This document shows positions 6,035 to 13,630 of a stretch of DNA of 64,000 nucleotides, piece by piece. Origin of the DNA: JAIBJN01 sp963825255. Its GTDB lineage: Bacteria > Actinomycetota > Thermoleophilia > Gaiellales > Gaiellaceae. The notes beneath the pieces are model-generated. The model ran no database searches, was not told the origin of the DNA, and saw only the letters and a list, made by a program, of their open reading frames with translations. A program made the position numbers and the translations under genes. Positions within the stretch are counted from its first letter, which is position 1; each line of letters begins with the position of its first letter. The stretch covers positions 1-64,000 of the forward strand of contig CAWGSF010000002.1 of NCBI GenBank assembly GCA_963825255.1. Reading direction: 5' to 3'.

Positions 6035-7834
6035 GTGCGCGTCTCGCGCGAGACGAGCCGCCTGCTCCCGGTCGTCGTCCCCGTCGTGTTCGCGGGCACC
6101 GTCGCCGTCGTCGTCGCGATCTCGGCCCTCGCGGCGCTGGAGCCGTCCCCTTCCATGCTCGCGGGCCTGGCCGTGCTCCTCTTCGCGTCGGCCTTCGTCG
6201 AGGCCTTCCCCGTCCCCATCGAGAACGTCCCAGTTGGCGGCACGTCGCTCGCGACGGTCTTCATCGTCGGGACGGCGGTCATCTACGGCTGGGCGCCGGC
6301 GATCCTCGTCGCGGTCGTCACGCAGCTCCTCGTGGAGATCACTCGGCGCCAGCCGGCCATCCGCGTCCTCTACAACAGCGCGGTCTACGCGCTCGCCGCG
6401 GCGGCCGCAGGCGGGGCGGCCGGGATCGTCCCCTCGGAGGGCTTCGGCTGGCTCGCCCTGGCGGTCGCCCTCGGGGCGACGGCGTTCTACGCGGTCAACC
6501 TCCCGCTCGTCGCGCTCGTTGTCAGCAGGTGGGCGCGGGACAGCTTCCTCTCCCTCCTCAGCCGTGCCGTCCGCTCGACGTTCATCGCCTTCGCGATCAT
6601 GGCCTCGCTGACGCTCATGCTCGCGGTCCTCTGGGAGCGCTCGCCCTTCCTCTCGGCCGCGCTCGTCGGCCCGCTCGCCGCGATCGCGCTCTACCAGCGC
6701 TCGGTCTTCCGGGAGCTCGACGCGATGCGCCTCGCTCTCACCGACCCGCTCACCGGCCTCGGCAACCATCGGCATTTCCACGAGCGGCTGGGCGAGACCC
6801 TCGTGGAGGCGGAGGAGAAGGGTCTTCCCCTGAGCGTCTGCATCCTCGACATCGACAACTTCAAGGAGGTGAACGACCGCCTCGGCCACCCGAAGGGCGA
6901 CCACGTCCTCGCGCAGGTCGCCGCGCGGCTGCGCCAGGACGGGGAGGCCTTCCGGATCGGCGGTGACGAGTTCGCGGTCCTCCTCCCGGGCAAGGAGGAG
7001 CCGGAGGCGGTCGCCGTCGCGGACGGCGTGCTCGAGCGGGTGGCGCTGCTCGAGGCGGCGCCGGGTCTCACTGTCCGCATCTCGGCGGGAATCGTCACCT
7101 ACCCGCAGCCGGGCCTCGAGCGCACCGACATCTTCGCCGTCGCCGACAAGGCGCTCTATCTGGCGAAGGCGCACGGGAAGGGCCAGGTGCGCGCGTACCG
7201 CCCCGACCTCGGAGAGCTGCCGCCCCTCGCCGGGATCGTCGCGGCCCCGGAGCGCGAGGCGCGCCTCCACGCCGCCGCCAGCCTCGCTCACGCCGTCGAC
7301 GCCCGCGACGCCTATACGGGCCGGCACTCCTACATGGTCAGCGAGCTCGCGGCGCGCATCGCCGCGCTCCTCGGCCTGACGGCCGAGGAGATCGACCTCG
7401 TGCGGCTCGCGGGCAGCCTCCACGACCTCGGCAAGCTGGCCGTCCCCGAGGAGATCCTCCGCAAGCCGGGCCCCCTGACGGAGGCGGAGCGGCTCGTCCT
7501 CGGACGCCACCCCCAGATCGGCTACCGGATGCTCCGCTCGCTCGGCGTCGAGCCCGTGTCGACGTGGGTGCTGCACCATCACGAGCGCTGGGACGGACGC
7601 GGGTATCCCCAGGGGCTCGGGGGCGACTCGATCCCGCTGGGCTCGCGGATCCTCTTCGTGGCCGACGCGTACGACGCGATGACGAGCGAGCGCGTCTACC
7701 AGTCGCGGGTCGCCCACGAGGAGGCGGTCGCCGAGCTCGAGCGCTGCGCAGGGTCCCAGTTCGATCCGCAGATCGTCGCCGTCTTCGCCGCCGGCGTGCG
7801 ACCGGCGGAGGTCGAGGCCCTCAAGAGCGCCTAG
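6035..7834 (+). CDS. Membrane-bound c-di-GMP protein: 7TM sensor, GGDEF and HD-GYP domains
   Basis: A 599-residue protein. Residues ~10-225 hold about seven hydrophobic helices, a MASE-like membrane sensor. Residues ~235-390 are a diguanylate cyclase domain with intact FRIGGDEFAVLL and the phase motif DPLTGLGNHRHF. Residues ~410-590 are an HD-GYP phosphodiesterase with SLHDLGKLAVPEEIL and HHERWDGRGYPQGL intact. It can therefore in principle both make and break c-di-GMP. The GTG start has GGAGGG about 11 bases upstream. The gene is monocistronic, with a GC hairpin immediately after its stop. Confidence 0.9.
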   Translation: MRVSRETSRLLPVVVPVVFAGTVAVVVAISALAALEPSPSMLAGLAVLLFASAFVEAFPVPIENVPVGGTSLATVFIVGTAVIYGWAPAILVAVVTQLLVEITRRQPAIRVLYNSAVYALAAAAAGGAAGIVPSEGFGWLALAVALGATAFYAVNLPLVALVVSRWARDSFLSLLSRAVRSTFIAFAIMASLTLMLAVLWERSPFLSAALVGPLAAIALYQRSVFRELDAMRLALTDPLTGLGNHRHFHERLGETLVEAEEKGLPLSVCILDIDNFKEVNDRLGHPKGDHVLAQVAARLRQDGEAFRIGGDEFAVLLPGKEEPEAVAVADGVLERVALLEAAPGLTVRISAGIVTYPQPGLERTDIFAVADKALYLAKAHGKGQVRAYRPDLGELPPLAGIVAAPEREARLHAAASLAHAVDARDAYTGRHSYMVSELAARIAALLGLTAEEIDLVRLAGSLHDLGKLAVPEEILRKPGPLTEAERLVLGRHPQIGYRMLRSLGVEPVSTWVLHHHERWDGRGYPQGLGGDSIPLGSRILFVADAYDAMTSERVYQSRVAHEEAVAELERCAGSQFDPQIVAVFAAGVRPAEVEALKSA

Positions 7835-7852
7835 CGCCGCCCGGGGGCGGCG
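7835..7852 (+). terminator. GC hairpin after the GGDEF/HD-GYP gene
   Basis: CGCCGCCC and GGGCGGCG form a perfect 8-bp stem with a two-base loop (or seven pairs with four) directly after the stop codon. There is no U-tract. Confidence 0.55.
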
Positions 7853-7879
7853 CCAGACGGAGCGGAGTGCGCGGGTGGG

Positions 7880-7963
7880 CTAGCCCCACTTCCAGCCGCC
7901 GAGCGGAAGGGCGGCGAGAACGAGAGCGCCGGCCGCGGCGAGACGTAGGAGAAAGTTCTGCAT
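7880..7963 (-). CDS. 27-residue hydrophobic micro-protein
   Basis: The minus strand holds ATG (7963), a short hydrophobic stretch (NFLLRLAAAGALVLAALP) and a terminal GGWKWG before TAG, with a GGAAAGGA-type ribosome site 7-14 bases upstream. It resembles the single-helix micro-proteins common in actinobacteria. No homologue or function is known to me. Confidence 0.4.
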   Translation of the reverse strand: MQNFLLRLAAAGALVLAALPLGGWKWG

Positions 7964-8092
7964 GCGGACAGTCCTTTCCGGGTGATGGGCGATACACCAC
8001 TCGGATCGGGCCCGGCAGGGTCGGCCTCGATCCCGCCGCGGAGTTAGGCCCATCCCGCGTCGGGGGTAGGACCTCCGTTACCCGTCGGGCTC

Positions 8093-8293
8093 CTAGTCGC
8101 GGAGACGCCGGAAGCCGACGACCGCCCCGGCCGCGGCCACGCCGACGGCGAAGGCTCCGGCGAGGACGACCGGGAGCTTCCGGCTGAGCCTGCGGACGCC
8201 CCCGCGGAGATCCTCGACGGCCGCGACGAGCTCCTCCCGCTCCGTCGCGATGTCGCGGACGACGTCATCGCTGTTCCGATCGCTACGCGCCAC
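8093..8293 (-). CDS. DUF3618-like small membrane protein
   Basis: A 66-residue protein with a polar N-terminal helix (EREELVAAVEDLRGGV) and one membrane helix (PVVLAGAFAVGVAAAGAVVGF), ending in basic residues. This matches the DUF3618 layout, normally next to holin-superfamily-III genes, as here. Its start overlaps the end of the upstream gene by 11 bases, so the two form an operon. Confidence 0.65.
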   Translation of the reverse strand: MARSDRNSDDVVRDIATEREELVAAVEDLRGGVRRLSRKLPVVLAGAFAVGVAAAGAVVGFRRLRD

Positions 8294-8681
8294 TGCTTCT
8301 CACCGCCTGCTTGGTCAGACGCGCCTCCTCGATCGCCCGCTCGGGTGCCAGCGGCGTGCCCTTGCTCAGCAGGCTCTTCGCCACGAGGCCGAGGATGATC
8401 GTGAGGAGAAGGAGGATCCCGAACATGATCAGGAGCGCGGCCCACGTCGGCACGACGAGGGCGAGCGCCGCCGCCGCCGCGGCGAGGAGGAAGGCGACGG
8501 CGAAGAATGCGACCACGCCCGCGGCGATGCCCACTCCGGCCCCCGCCCCGAGCGAGCCGGCCTTGCGCTTCATCTCGAGCTGGGCGAGCTCGCGCTCGAG
8601 CACCGCGAGCGCCTTTCCGTGCGCGACGATCCGCCTGACCGCCCCGCGGATGCCTCTGGGCCTCGAGGACATCGTCGCCAT
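8283..8681 (-). CDS. Phage holin family / DUF1469 membrane protein
   Basis: A 132-residue protein with an amphipathic N-terminal half (ALAVLERELAQLEMKRKAG) and two long membrane helices (~46-75 and ~77-103), the arrangement of the actinobacterial holin superfamily III (DUF1469). These are chromosomal envelope proteins despite the name. A DUF3618-like gene follows, the usual pairing. Confidence 0.75.
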   Translation of the reverse strand: MATMSSRPRGIRGAVRRIVAHGKALAVLERELAQLEMKRKAGSLGAGAGVGIAAGVVAFFAVAFLLAAAAAALALVVPTWAALLIMFGILLLLTIILGLVAKSLLSKGTPLAPERAIEEARLTKQAVRSSGA

Positions 8682-8734
8682 GCCGGGACTCTAACGGGTG
8701 GACGTCCAGGGAAGCCCGCTACGATGGGCCGAGC

Positions 8735-8807
8735 GCCCTCTTAGCTCAGCTGGTAGAGCACCTCCATGGTAAGGAGGGGGTCGTCGGTTCGAGTCCGACA
8801 GAGGGCT
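8735..8807 (+). tRNA. tRNA-Thr (anticodon GGT)
   Basis: Acceptor GCCCTCT (8735-8741) pairs with AGAGGGC (8800-8806). The D arm contains AGCTCAGCTGGTAGAGC, the anticodon stem CCTCC/GGAGG encloses ATGGTAA (anticodon GGT), and the T arm has GGTTCGAGTCC. CCA is not encoded. The 3' part is duplicated at 12860-12902, marking this gene as an integration target. Confidence 0.95.
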
Positions 8808-9184
8808 TGGCGAAAATCCTGCAAATATGGCAATCGGCTTGTCCAGTTCGTAAACGGCTGTCACGCGCGGGCGCTCACGGGCACTCGCTAATGTTCCCTC
8901 GTTAGGCGCGTCGGCACACCGAATTCGGCTTGTTCAAACGGATCCGAACCGCGTCTGACCCCTCTGTACCGCGAAAGTCATCCGCCGCGGCCGTTGCCCT
9001 CGCGGCGTCCGCTTCAGTAGCACCAGACTCCGGCCGAGGACTCGATAATCAGTGCGACGGCAAGTCGGACACGGGGGCACCGCACTATGTTGCCGACCCG
9101 GGTTACACCGCCACCAGTCCTTCAACCGAGAGCAAGGCGTCTCGCCTGCCCGGGTGTTGCGGAGTGACGCCATAGGATTGGGCC

Positions 9185-9587
9185 GTGCCGTTCACGCTCA
9201 GCAACATCAAGGAGGATCTTGAGGACATCGGCTCTAGGTTCGACGGCCCGCCGGACCTGGAGTTCCGCGCGGCGACCAAGGCGCTCGCGCTCGAGAAATC
9301 CGCCCTGAGCTACCAGCGCGCGTCCCGCCCGGCTATCGCTTTCCGTACGGCCACACGCACACGAAGCAAGAGGAGGTGTACGTGGTCTTACGCGGGAGCG
9401 GGCGGATGAAGGTCGACGACGAGATCGTCGAGCTCAAGGAATGGATGCGGTGCGCGTCCCGCCCGGCACGTGGCGAGGCTACGAGGCCGGGCCGGAGGGC
9501 CTCGAGATCCTCGTCATCGGCGCGCCCAACCTCGGCGATGATCCGCGCGAAGACGTCGATGGCCAGCGCGAGTGGTGGTCTGACTAG
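9185..9587 (+). pseudogene. Cupin-domain protein with two frameshifts
   Basis: Three consecutive frames together encode one cupin. GTG 9185 gives an N-terminus ending KSALSYQR. A shift near 9320 leads into PPGYRFPYGHTH and KQEEVYVVLRGSGRMKVDDE, the two-His metal motif and following strand. A second shift near 9440 leads to VRVPPGTWRGYEAGPEG and ILVIGAP, ending at TAG 9585-9587. Two single-base indels separate this from an intact ~133-residue metal-binding cupin. Either the gene is dead or the sequence has errors. Confidence 0.7.
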
Positions 9588-9750
9588 CGGAGTTGCCCGG
9601 ACGTTGATCGTCTCGGTCGCAGCGCAAGCCGGCGCTCGACATCGAACCCTTGGGCAGTGCATCGACCTGCGGCGCCACACGAACAACGGGCAGAGCTTCC
9701 GGGCGCGATCACCGCCGCGAGGCTCGACCATCTGTGACCCGCCTAAAGGG

Positions 9751-10527
9751 TGGTAAGGAGTTGTGACGGTTGGCTCAAGGACGAGCACGTTCGCGAACAC
9801 CTGCCAAGCGAGGAGGCTCTTCGCGACGAGGCTCAACCAGAGATGCCAGCGCTCGCCGTAGCGGTAGTCGCGCCACCGCCCGACCCGCTTGTACTGCAGC
9901 ACCTGGTTGACGGCGAAGCTGTTGAAGAGGACGAAGAGCGACACGAAGATCACGTAGACGAAGCCCCGGCGGCGCGTGTCCACGTCCCGCCGAGACCCCG
10001 ATCTGCACCGCGATCGCAACCCACGCGACGGCGCCGACGACGCAGCCGAGCACGAAGGGCGGCCAGCGCGTCCGCGCCCGATCCGGCGGGTTGAGCAACT
10101 CCATCAGCCAACCGAGGAAGATCATCGCCGCGTTTACGGCGAAGAGGGCGAGCAGCGCGACGTAGTCGGCGATCCCGGTCAGCATCGCGATCAGCACGAC
10201 CATCAGCGACGCCGACAACGAGTACTCGAGCCACCGGAACGGATTGACGCCCGCGGCGAGGCAGCGCTCGTAGCGCGAGCGGAAAGGCGGCAGCGCGACG
10301 AGCGCATGGTCGAGCGCCGCGAGCAGGAGGAACGCGCCGACGAGCGGGCCGATGCGCAGGTCGAAGAGCAGGTCCTGCTTCGGCAGCCCGCTCCCCGGCT
10401 GCGCCTCCATAAAGGCGCCTGTCACCGGAAGCGAGAAGTCGGTCGAGAGCGCGAGGATCACCGCCGCCTGCGCCGCGTGGAGCACAGCCAGCGACGCGTT
10501 GCCTCGTAGAAGCGACCCGTCTTCCAT
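9751..10527 (-). pseudogene. Heliorhodopsin with one frameshift
   Basis: The ATG at 10527 opens a frame with five to six membrane helices, including LEYSLSASLMVVLIAMLTGI, in which the Glu occupies the heliorhodopsin counterion position, and MIFLGWLMELLN. After VAIAVQIGVSAG the homologous frame changes, and FVYVIFVSLFVLFNSFAVNQ then SLVAKSLLAWQVFAN follow, the last carrying the retinal Schiff-base Lys. One extra base in the four-C run at 9964-9967 explains the shift, so it may be a sequencing error and the gene functional. The C-terminus is approximate. Heliorhodopsins are light sensors with the N-terminus inside. The start overlaps tspO by 70 bases. Confidence 0.8.
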
Positions 10528-11039
10528 GCCTCTGAGCCTACTGCCGGTTCGGCAGTCGTGAACGGCGCGAGACGGTCGTCTAGGAGCGGTTGCAGCCGCC
10601 AGATCTCGAGGTTGAGCGCCGCCGCATAGGTCGACCACGCCAGGTACGGCGCGTAGAGCAGCCCGGCCCGACGGTCGACGCGCCCGCTTGCGACCGCGGT
10701 GGCCACGACGGCGGGCAGGAGCGCGCCGATGACAACCGCGCCGGCGCCGGTTCGGCGTGCGCCGAAGAAGACCGGCGTCCAGGCAGCGTTCAGCCCCAGC
10801 TGCAGCCACCACAGCGCAAGCGCACGCCGACGCCCGGGATCAGACGAGCGTGCAACCCGCGCCGCCGAGTACGCCATCTGTGCATAGAGCAGAGTCCAGA
10901 CCGGACCGAAAGCCTGCGAGGGCGGCGTCCAACTCGGCTTGCGCACACCGGGATACCAGGTGGCGACTGAGCGGCGCGTCGCCGCTGCTCCCCCGGCAGC
11001 CGCCACGGCAACCGCCGCTGCGTACCGGAATGTGCGCAC
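10458..11039 (-). CDS. tspO: TspO/MBR family tryptophan-rich sensory protein
   Basis: GTG 11039 is chosen because TATCGT (11047-11052) lies seven bases upstream, the leaderless pattern. Five membrane helices carry the TspO signatures WYPGVRKPSWTPPSQAFGPVW, ALWWLQLGLNAAWTPVFF and YLAWSTYAAALNLEIW. TspO proteins bind porphyrins and take part in light and oxidative-stress responses. The frame extends ~45 residues beyond the usual end into a basic tail overlapping the heliorhodopsin start, so a frameshift near the 3' end is possible. Pairing with a photoreceptor fits a light-stress module. Confidence 0.85.
   Translation of the reverse strand: MRTFRYAAAVAVAAAGGAAATRRSVATWYPGVRKPSWTPPSQAFGPVWTLLYAQMAYSAARVARSSDPGRRRALALWWLQLGLNAAWTPVFFGARRTGAGAVVIGALLPAVVATAVASGRVDRRAGLLYAPYLAWSTYAAALNLEIWRLQPLLDDRLAPFTTAEPAVGSEAWKTGRFYEATRRWLCSTRRRRR
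10540..10556 (+). terminator. Hairpin at the tspO/heliorhodopsin junction
   Basis: ACTGCCG and CGGCAGT form a perfect 7-bp stem with a GTT loop, 13 bases upstream of the heliorhodopsin start and inside the tspO 3' end. It has no U-tract and could be an attenuator, an RNA-processing site or chance. Confidence 0.35.
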
Positions 11040-11046
11040 ACACGCG

Positions 11047-11052
11047 ACGATA
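11047..11052 (-). promoter_or_regulatory. -10 box of leaderless tspO
   Basis: On the minus strand TATCGT is followed by seven bases and then GTG 11039, the same layout as other leaderless starts in this window. The region 11053-11220 holds no gene and serves as the divergent promoter region. Confidence 0.45.
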
Positions 11053-11220
11053 CCCCCTGCGGTCGACCACAGCGCGCATCGCCTGCGCGATCGTTGGCGG
11101 GTGGCGATCGTCCTCTCCTTCCTCATCTCCCTGGCGGCGAAGGCGGATGGAGATCTCCCGCAACGGCGATGGACCCGAATCCGTAGCGGGGGAATACCCT
11201 TCGCCGATGGCGGTGGCAGC

Positions 11221-11735
11221 GTGACGGGCTGGGAGACATCGGAGCGCGTGCTCGAGTCCGGCGGCTTCGAGTCGCGCCAGCGCGTGCTCGTGGCGCGGCC
11301 TGTGGTCGACGAGTCCGAGGCCGGCGCCCGCACGCTCGGCGTCACCTACTGGCAGGCGGTCGACCGCTTCACGCGCGGCGGCGTCCGCGCGAGCTGGACG
11401 GGCGGCGGAGGCAAGCTGAAGCTGCTCGGCGGTGCGACGCTGCTCACCTTCGGGCTGCCGGAGCTCTCGTTCGAGGGCGGGCTCGTCAGCTGCCGGCACG
11501 CGATCGAGGGTGGACTGCTCGCGCTCCGAGCCGGCGGTCGGTGACCCTCGCACAGCGACCCGAGGGCGAGCAGCAGGAGCTGAGCGTCACGGTCGAGGGG
11601 TACCTGCCGCGGCTCGCCGCCCGCGCGGGCGCGCCGCCGTGGACCGGGATGCTCTACGCGAAAGGGCAGAGCCCCTTCCATGCCGCGGTCAGCCTCCGCT
11701 ACTTCGAGCTTCTGCTGCGGAGCGGGGACTCGTGA
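11221..11735 (+). pseudogene. Unknown conserved-type protein, one frameshift
   Basis: GTG 11221 opens VTGWETSERVLESGG and runs to TGA 11542-11544. A second frame beginning at 11541 continues smoothly (SVTLAQRPEGEQQELSVTVE ... SLRYFELLLRSGDS). The join within RAGG/SVTL looks like one protein of ~170 residues split by one indel. It is rich in beta-strand pattern, has no membrane helix and matches no family I know. Its end overlaps the next gene by four bases (GTGA), so the two are coupled. Confidence 0.5.
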
Positions 11736-12592
11736 ACGTCACCGTCTTCGGCGCAACCGGCGTCGTCGGACGGGCGCTCGTGCCGCTGCTGGCGGAGCAC
11801 GAGCTGACCGCGGTCTCGCGCACGGCGCGTGACGGGCCCGGCGTCCGCTGGCTGGTCGCCGACGCAGCGAGCGGAGACGGCGTCGCCGCGGCCCTGGAAG
11901 CTGCGGACGTCGTCTACTACCTCGTCCACTCCCTCGGCGCCCAGAACTTCGAGGAGCAGGATCGCGCGGCGGCGGAGACGGTCGCGCGTGAGGCGACGAA
12001 CGCAGGGGTGCAGCAGATCGTTTACCTCGGCGGGCTCGGCGCCGACGACCCCGACGCGTCACCGCATCTGCGCAGCCGCCGTGAGACCGGAGAGCGGCTC
12101 GCCTCCGCGGGCGTCCCGGTAACGACCCTGCGTGCGGCCATGATCGTCGGCAAGGGGAGCGCTGCCTTCGAGACGATCCTCGGCCTGGTCAAGCGGCTAC
12201 CGGTCATGGTGACGCCGAGCTGGGTCTCGACGCCGACGCAGCCGATCGCGCTCGACGACGTCGCCCGCTACCTGGCAGGCGTCTGCGGCAACGAAGCCGC
12301 GTACGGCGAGGGCTACGACACGGGCGGGCCCGAGGTGATGACCTACCGGCAGATGATCGAGCGGATCGCTGCCCTGCTCGGCCGGAAGCCGCTAATCGTC
12401 GAGGTCCCGGTGCTGACGCCTTACCTCTCCTCGCTCTGGCTCAACCTTGTCACGCCGGTGAGCGCGTCGGTCGCGCGGCCGCTCGTCGAAGGACTGCGCA
12501 ATCCGACGATCGCGCGCGAGGAGCGGATCCGGAAGCTGCTGCCGCTCGAGCTCACGCCGTTCGACGAGGCGGCGCGGCGGGCGCTTGCGTGA
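11732..12592 (+). CDS. NAD(P)-binding SDR-like protein (YbjT/NmrA type)
   Basis: A 286-residue atypical short-chain dehydrogenase. The Rossmann motif VFGATGVVGRALV starts at residue 4, VYYLVHSLG and IVYLGGLGA are the following strands, and TTLRAAMIVGKGSAAFE matches NmrA/YbjT proteins that lack the normal YxxxK pair. Such proteins bind NAD(P)H or modify quinones or sugars. GTG 11732 overlaps the upstream stop. Probably cotranscribed with the unknown gene before it. 12593-12859 holds no supported gene. Confidence 0.75.
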   Translation: MNVTVFGATGVVGRALVPLLAEHELTAVSRTARDGPGVRWLVADAASGDGVAAALEAADVVYYLVHSLGAQNFEEQDRAAAETVAREATNAGVQQIVYLGGLGADDPDASPHLRSRRETGERLASAGVPVTTLRAAMIVGKGSAAFETILGLVKRLPVMVTPSWVSTPTQPIALDDVARYLAGVCGNEAAYGEGYDTGGPEVMTYRQMIERIAALLGRKPLIVEVPVLTPYLSSLWLNLVTPVSASVARPLVEGLRNPTIAREERIRKLLPLELTPFDEAARRALA

Positions 12593-12859
12593 AGCAGCAC
12601 GGGCACCTCACCGGTCCGGTAGTCGAAGATCCCCTCGACGCACGCGCGCTCCCAGCAGCCGCCTCTCACCACACCGGCACCGACAGATGGCCGGCCTCAT
12701 CGTCGGGCCGCGTCAAATGCCGAGGGAACACTGAGGGAACACCAGCGCGGGCACGGACGTCCACGCGCGGTCACTCGTCTTCGGCCGTTTCCTTCTTCTT
12801 GCGCGGCTTTCGTGCCCGCGAGTTCCCGCCCGTGCCCGCGGTTCCCGCCTCTTCGCTCG

Positions 12860-12902
12860 ATGGTAAGGAGGGGGTCGTCGGTTCGAGTCCGACAGAGGGC
12901 TT
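12860..12902 (+). repeat. Duplicated 3' end of tRNA-Thr (att site)
   Basis: Identical over 43 bases to 8766-8808, from the anticodon loop through the T arm and acceptor strand. The D arm and 5' acceptor are absent, so it is not a functional tRNA. It defines the right end of the island. Confidence 0.85.
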
Positions 12903-12905
12903 CGC

Positions 12906-12929
12906 AAAATCCCCGCTCACGGGGATTTT
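12906..12929 (+). terminator. Rho-independent terminator after the tRNA-Thr copy
   Basis: AAAATCCCCG and CGGGGATTTT form a perfect 10-bp stem with loop CTCA, ending in TTTT. A partly similar CGAAAATCC follows the intact tRNA without the second arm. This suggests the original tRNA terminator was displaced here by integration. 12930-13134 shows no gene. Confidence 0.75.
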
Positions 12930-13134
12930 CCGTTCAGGGCGACTTGCTCTTGACCCAGCGTGCGGTGGGTATGGAGCCGTTTGTGGAGCGTTGACGCACG
13001 CGCGTCGACCTACTCCGCGCAAAAGAAGAGCCTCGTGGGTCTGTGTCCGCGCGCCGCGTGAGCGATGAGGTCCGTCCCTGATCGCGGTCTCAGCACCGAA
13101 GGCCGATCCCCGACCAGCGATCTGGAGGACCCAA

Positions 13135-13333
13135 TTGCCCAACCAGGATGACACCGGCTTCCCCAAGCTCTCCGCCCCGGCGCGACGCGCCCTTACCCGT
13201 GCGGGGTAACGCGCCTAGAGCAGTTGGCGCAGGTCCCGAATCCGAGATCGAGCAACTGCACGGCATGGGGCCGACTGGGATCACGGCCCTGCGGGACGCC
13301 CTCGATGAGCGCGGACTCACGTTCCGCAACTAG
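13135..13333 (+). pseudogene. Helix-hairpin-helix DNA-binding protein with frameshifts
   Basis: TTG 13135 has GGAGG seven bases upstream and opens LPNQDDTGFPKLSAPARRAL. A missing base near 13205 causes an early TAA. The next frame gives RLEQLAQVP, and a second indel near 13240 leads to SEIEQLHGMGPTGITALRDA, ending at 13333. Together they rebuild a ~65-residue protein resembling small HhH or RNA-polymerase-alpha-CTD-like proteins. Two indels in 200 bases make it a pseudogene or an error-rich stretch. It precedes a truncated DHFR-like gene. Confidence 0.6.
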
Positions 13334-13351
13334 CGCGGGAGGAGGTTTCAG

Positions 13352-13615
13352 ATGGCCAGCCTGATCTATTCGGCGATCGCGTCGCTCGACGGCTACGTCG
13401 AGGAAGAGCAGGACAAATTCGGCTGGGCGAAGCCGGATGAGGAGGTGCACGCGTTCGTCAACGAGCTCGAGCGGGCCGTCGGCACCCATCTGTACCGGCG
13501 GCGCATGTACGAGACGATGGTCAACTGGGAGACCGCCGGCGTCCACGCCGAGCTCGAGCTGTTGGACGAGCGCCGCTTTCGCAGCGGCGTCGTATACCTC
13601 CATTACCGTTTATGA
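13352..13615 (+). pseudogene. DHFR/RibD-C-like reductase with a large in-frame internal deletion
   Basis: ATG 13352 follows GGAGGAGG. Residues 1-64 match the N-terminus of actinobacterial dihydrofolate-reductase-family proteins (LIYSAIASLDGYV, LYRRRMYETMVNWETA). The last ~22 match their C-terminus (LELLDERRFRSGVVYLHYR). About 95-100 residues between, holding the rest of the NADPH-binding fold, are missing at ~13545. The frame is preserved but an active reductase is unlikely. A clean deletion between two short GC-rich stretches is the simplest cause. Confidence 0.65.
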
Positions 13616-13630
13616 GCCGAAAGGAGCACG

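Larger units (their letters stand above)
8766..12902 (+). mobile_element. 4.1 kb island between tRNA-Thr and a copy of its 3' end
   Basis: The 43 bases 8766-8808 (anticodon loop to discriminator) recur exactly at 12860-12902, and a strong terminator, presumably the original one of the tRNA, now follows the distal copy at 12906-12929. This is the classical footprint of a tyrosine-integrase element inserted into a tRNA 3' end. No integrase remains inside. Contents are a cupin relic, heliorhodopsin, TspO, an unknown gene and an NAD(P)-binding protein. 8809-9184 holds no gene I can recognise apart from the short repeat TGTTCCCTC at 8892-8900. Confidence 0.65.

Noticed and set aside
5768..7717. 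A 649-codon open frame antisense to the GGDEF/HD-GYP gene
   Set aside because: Highly charged, repetitive translation with no motif. The plus strand carries the clear enzyme.
8930..9175. Open frames on both strands after tRNA-Thr
   Set aside because: They mirror each other, have no start signal and no recognisable domain.
12713..13166. Possible integrase C-terminus on the minus strand next to the tRNA-Thr copy
   Set aside because: Only a Lys/Arg-rich tail can be read, with no catalytic Arg-His-Arg-Tyr motifs, so there is no support beyond position.
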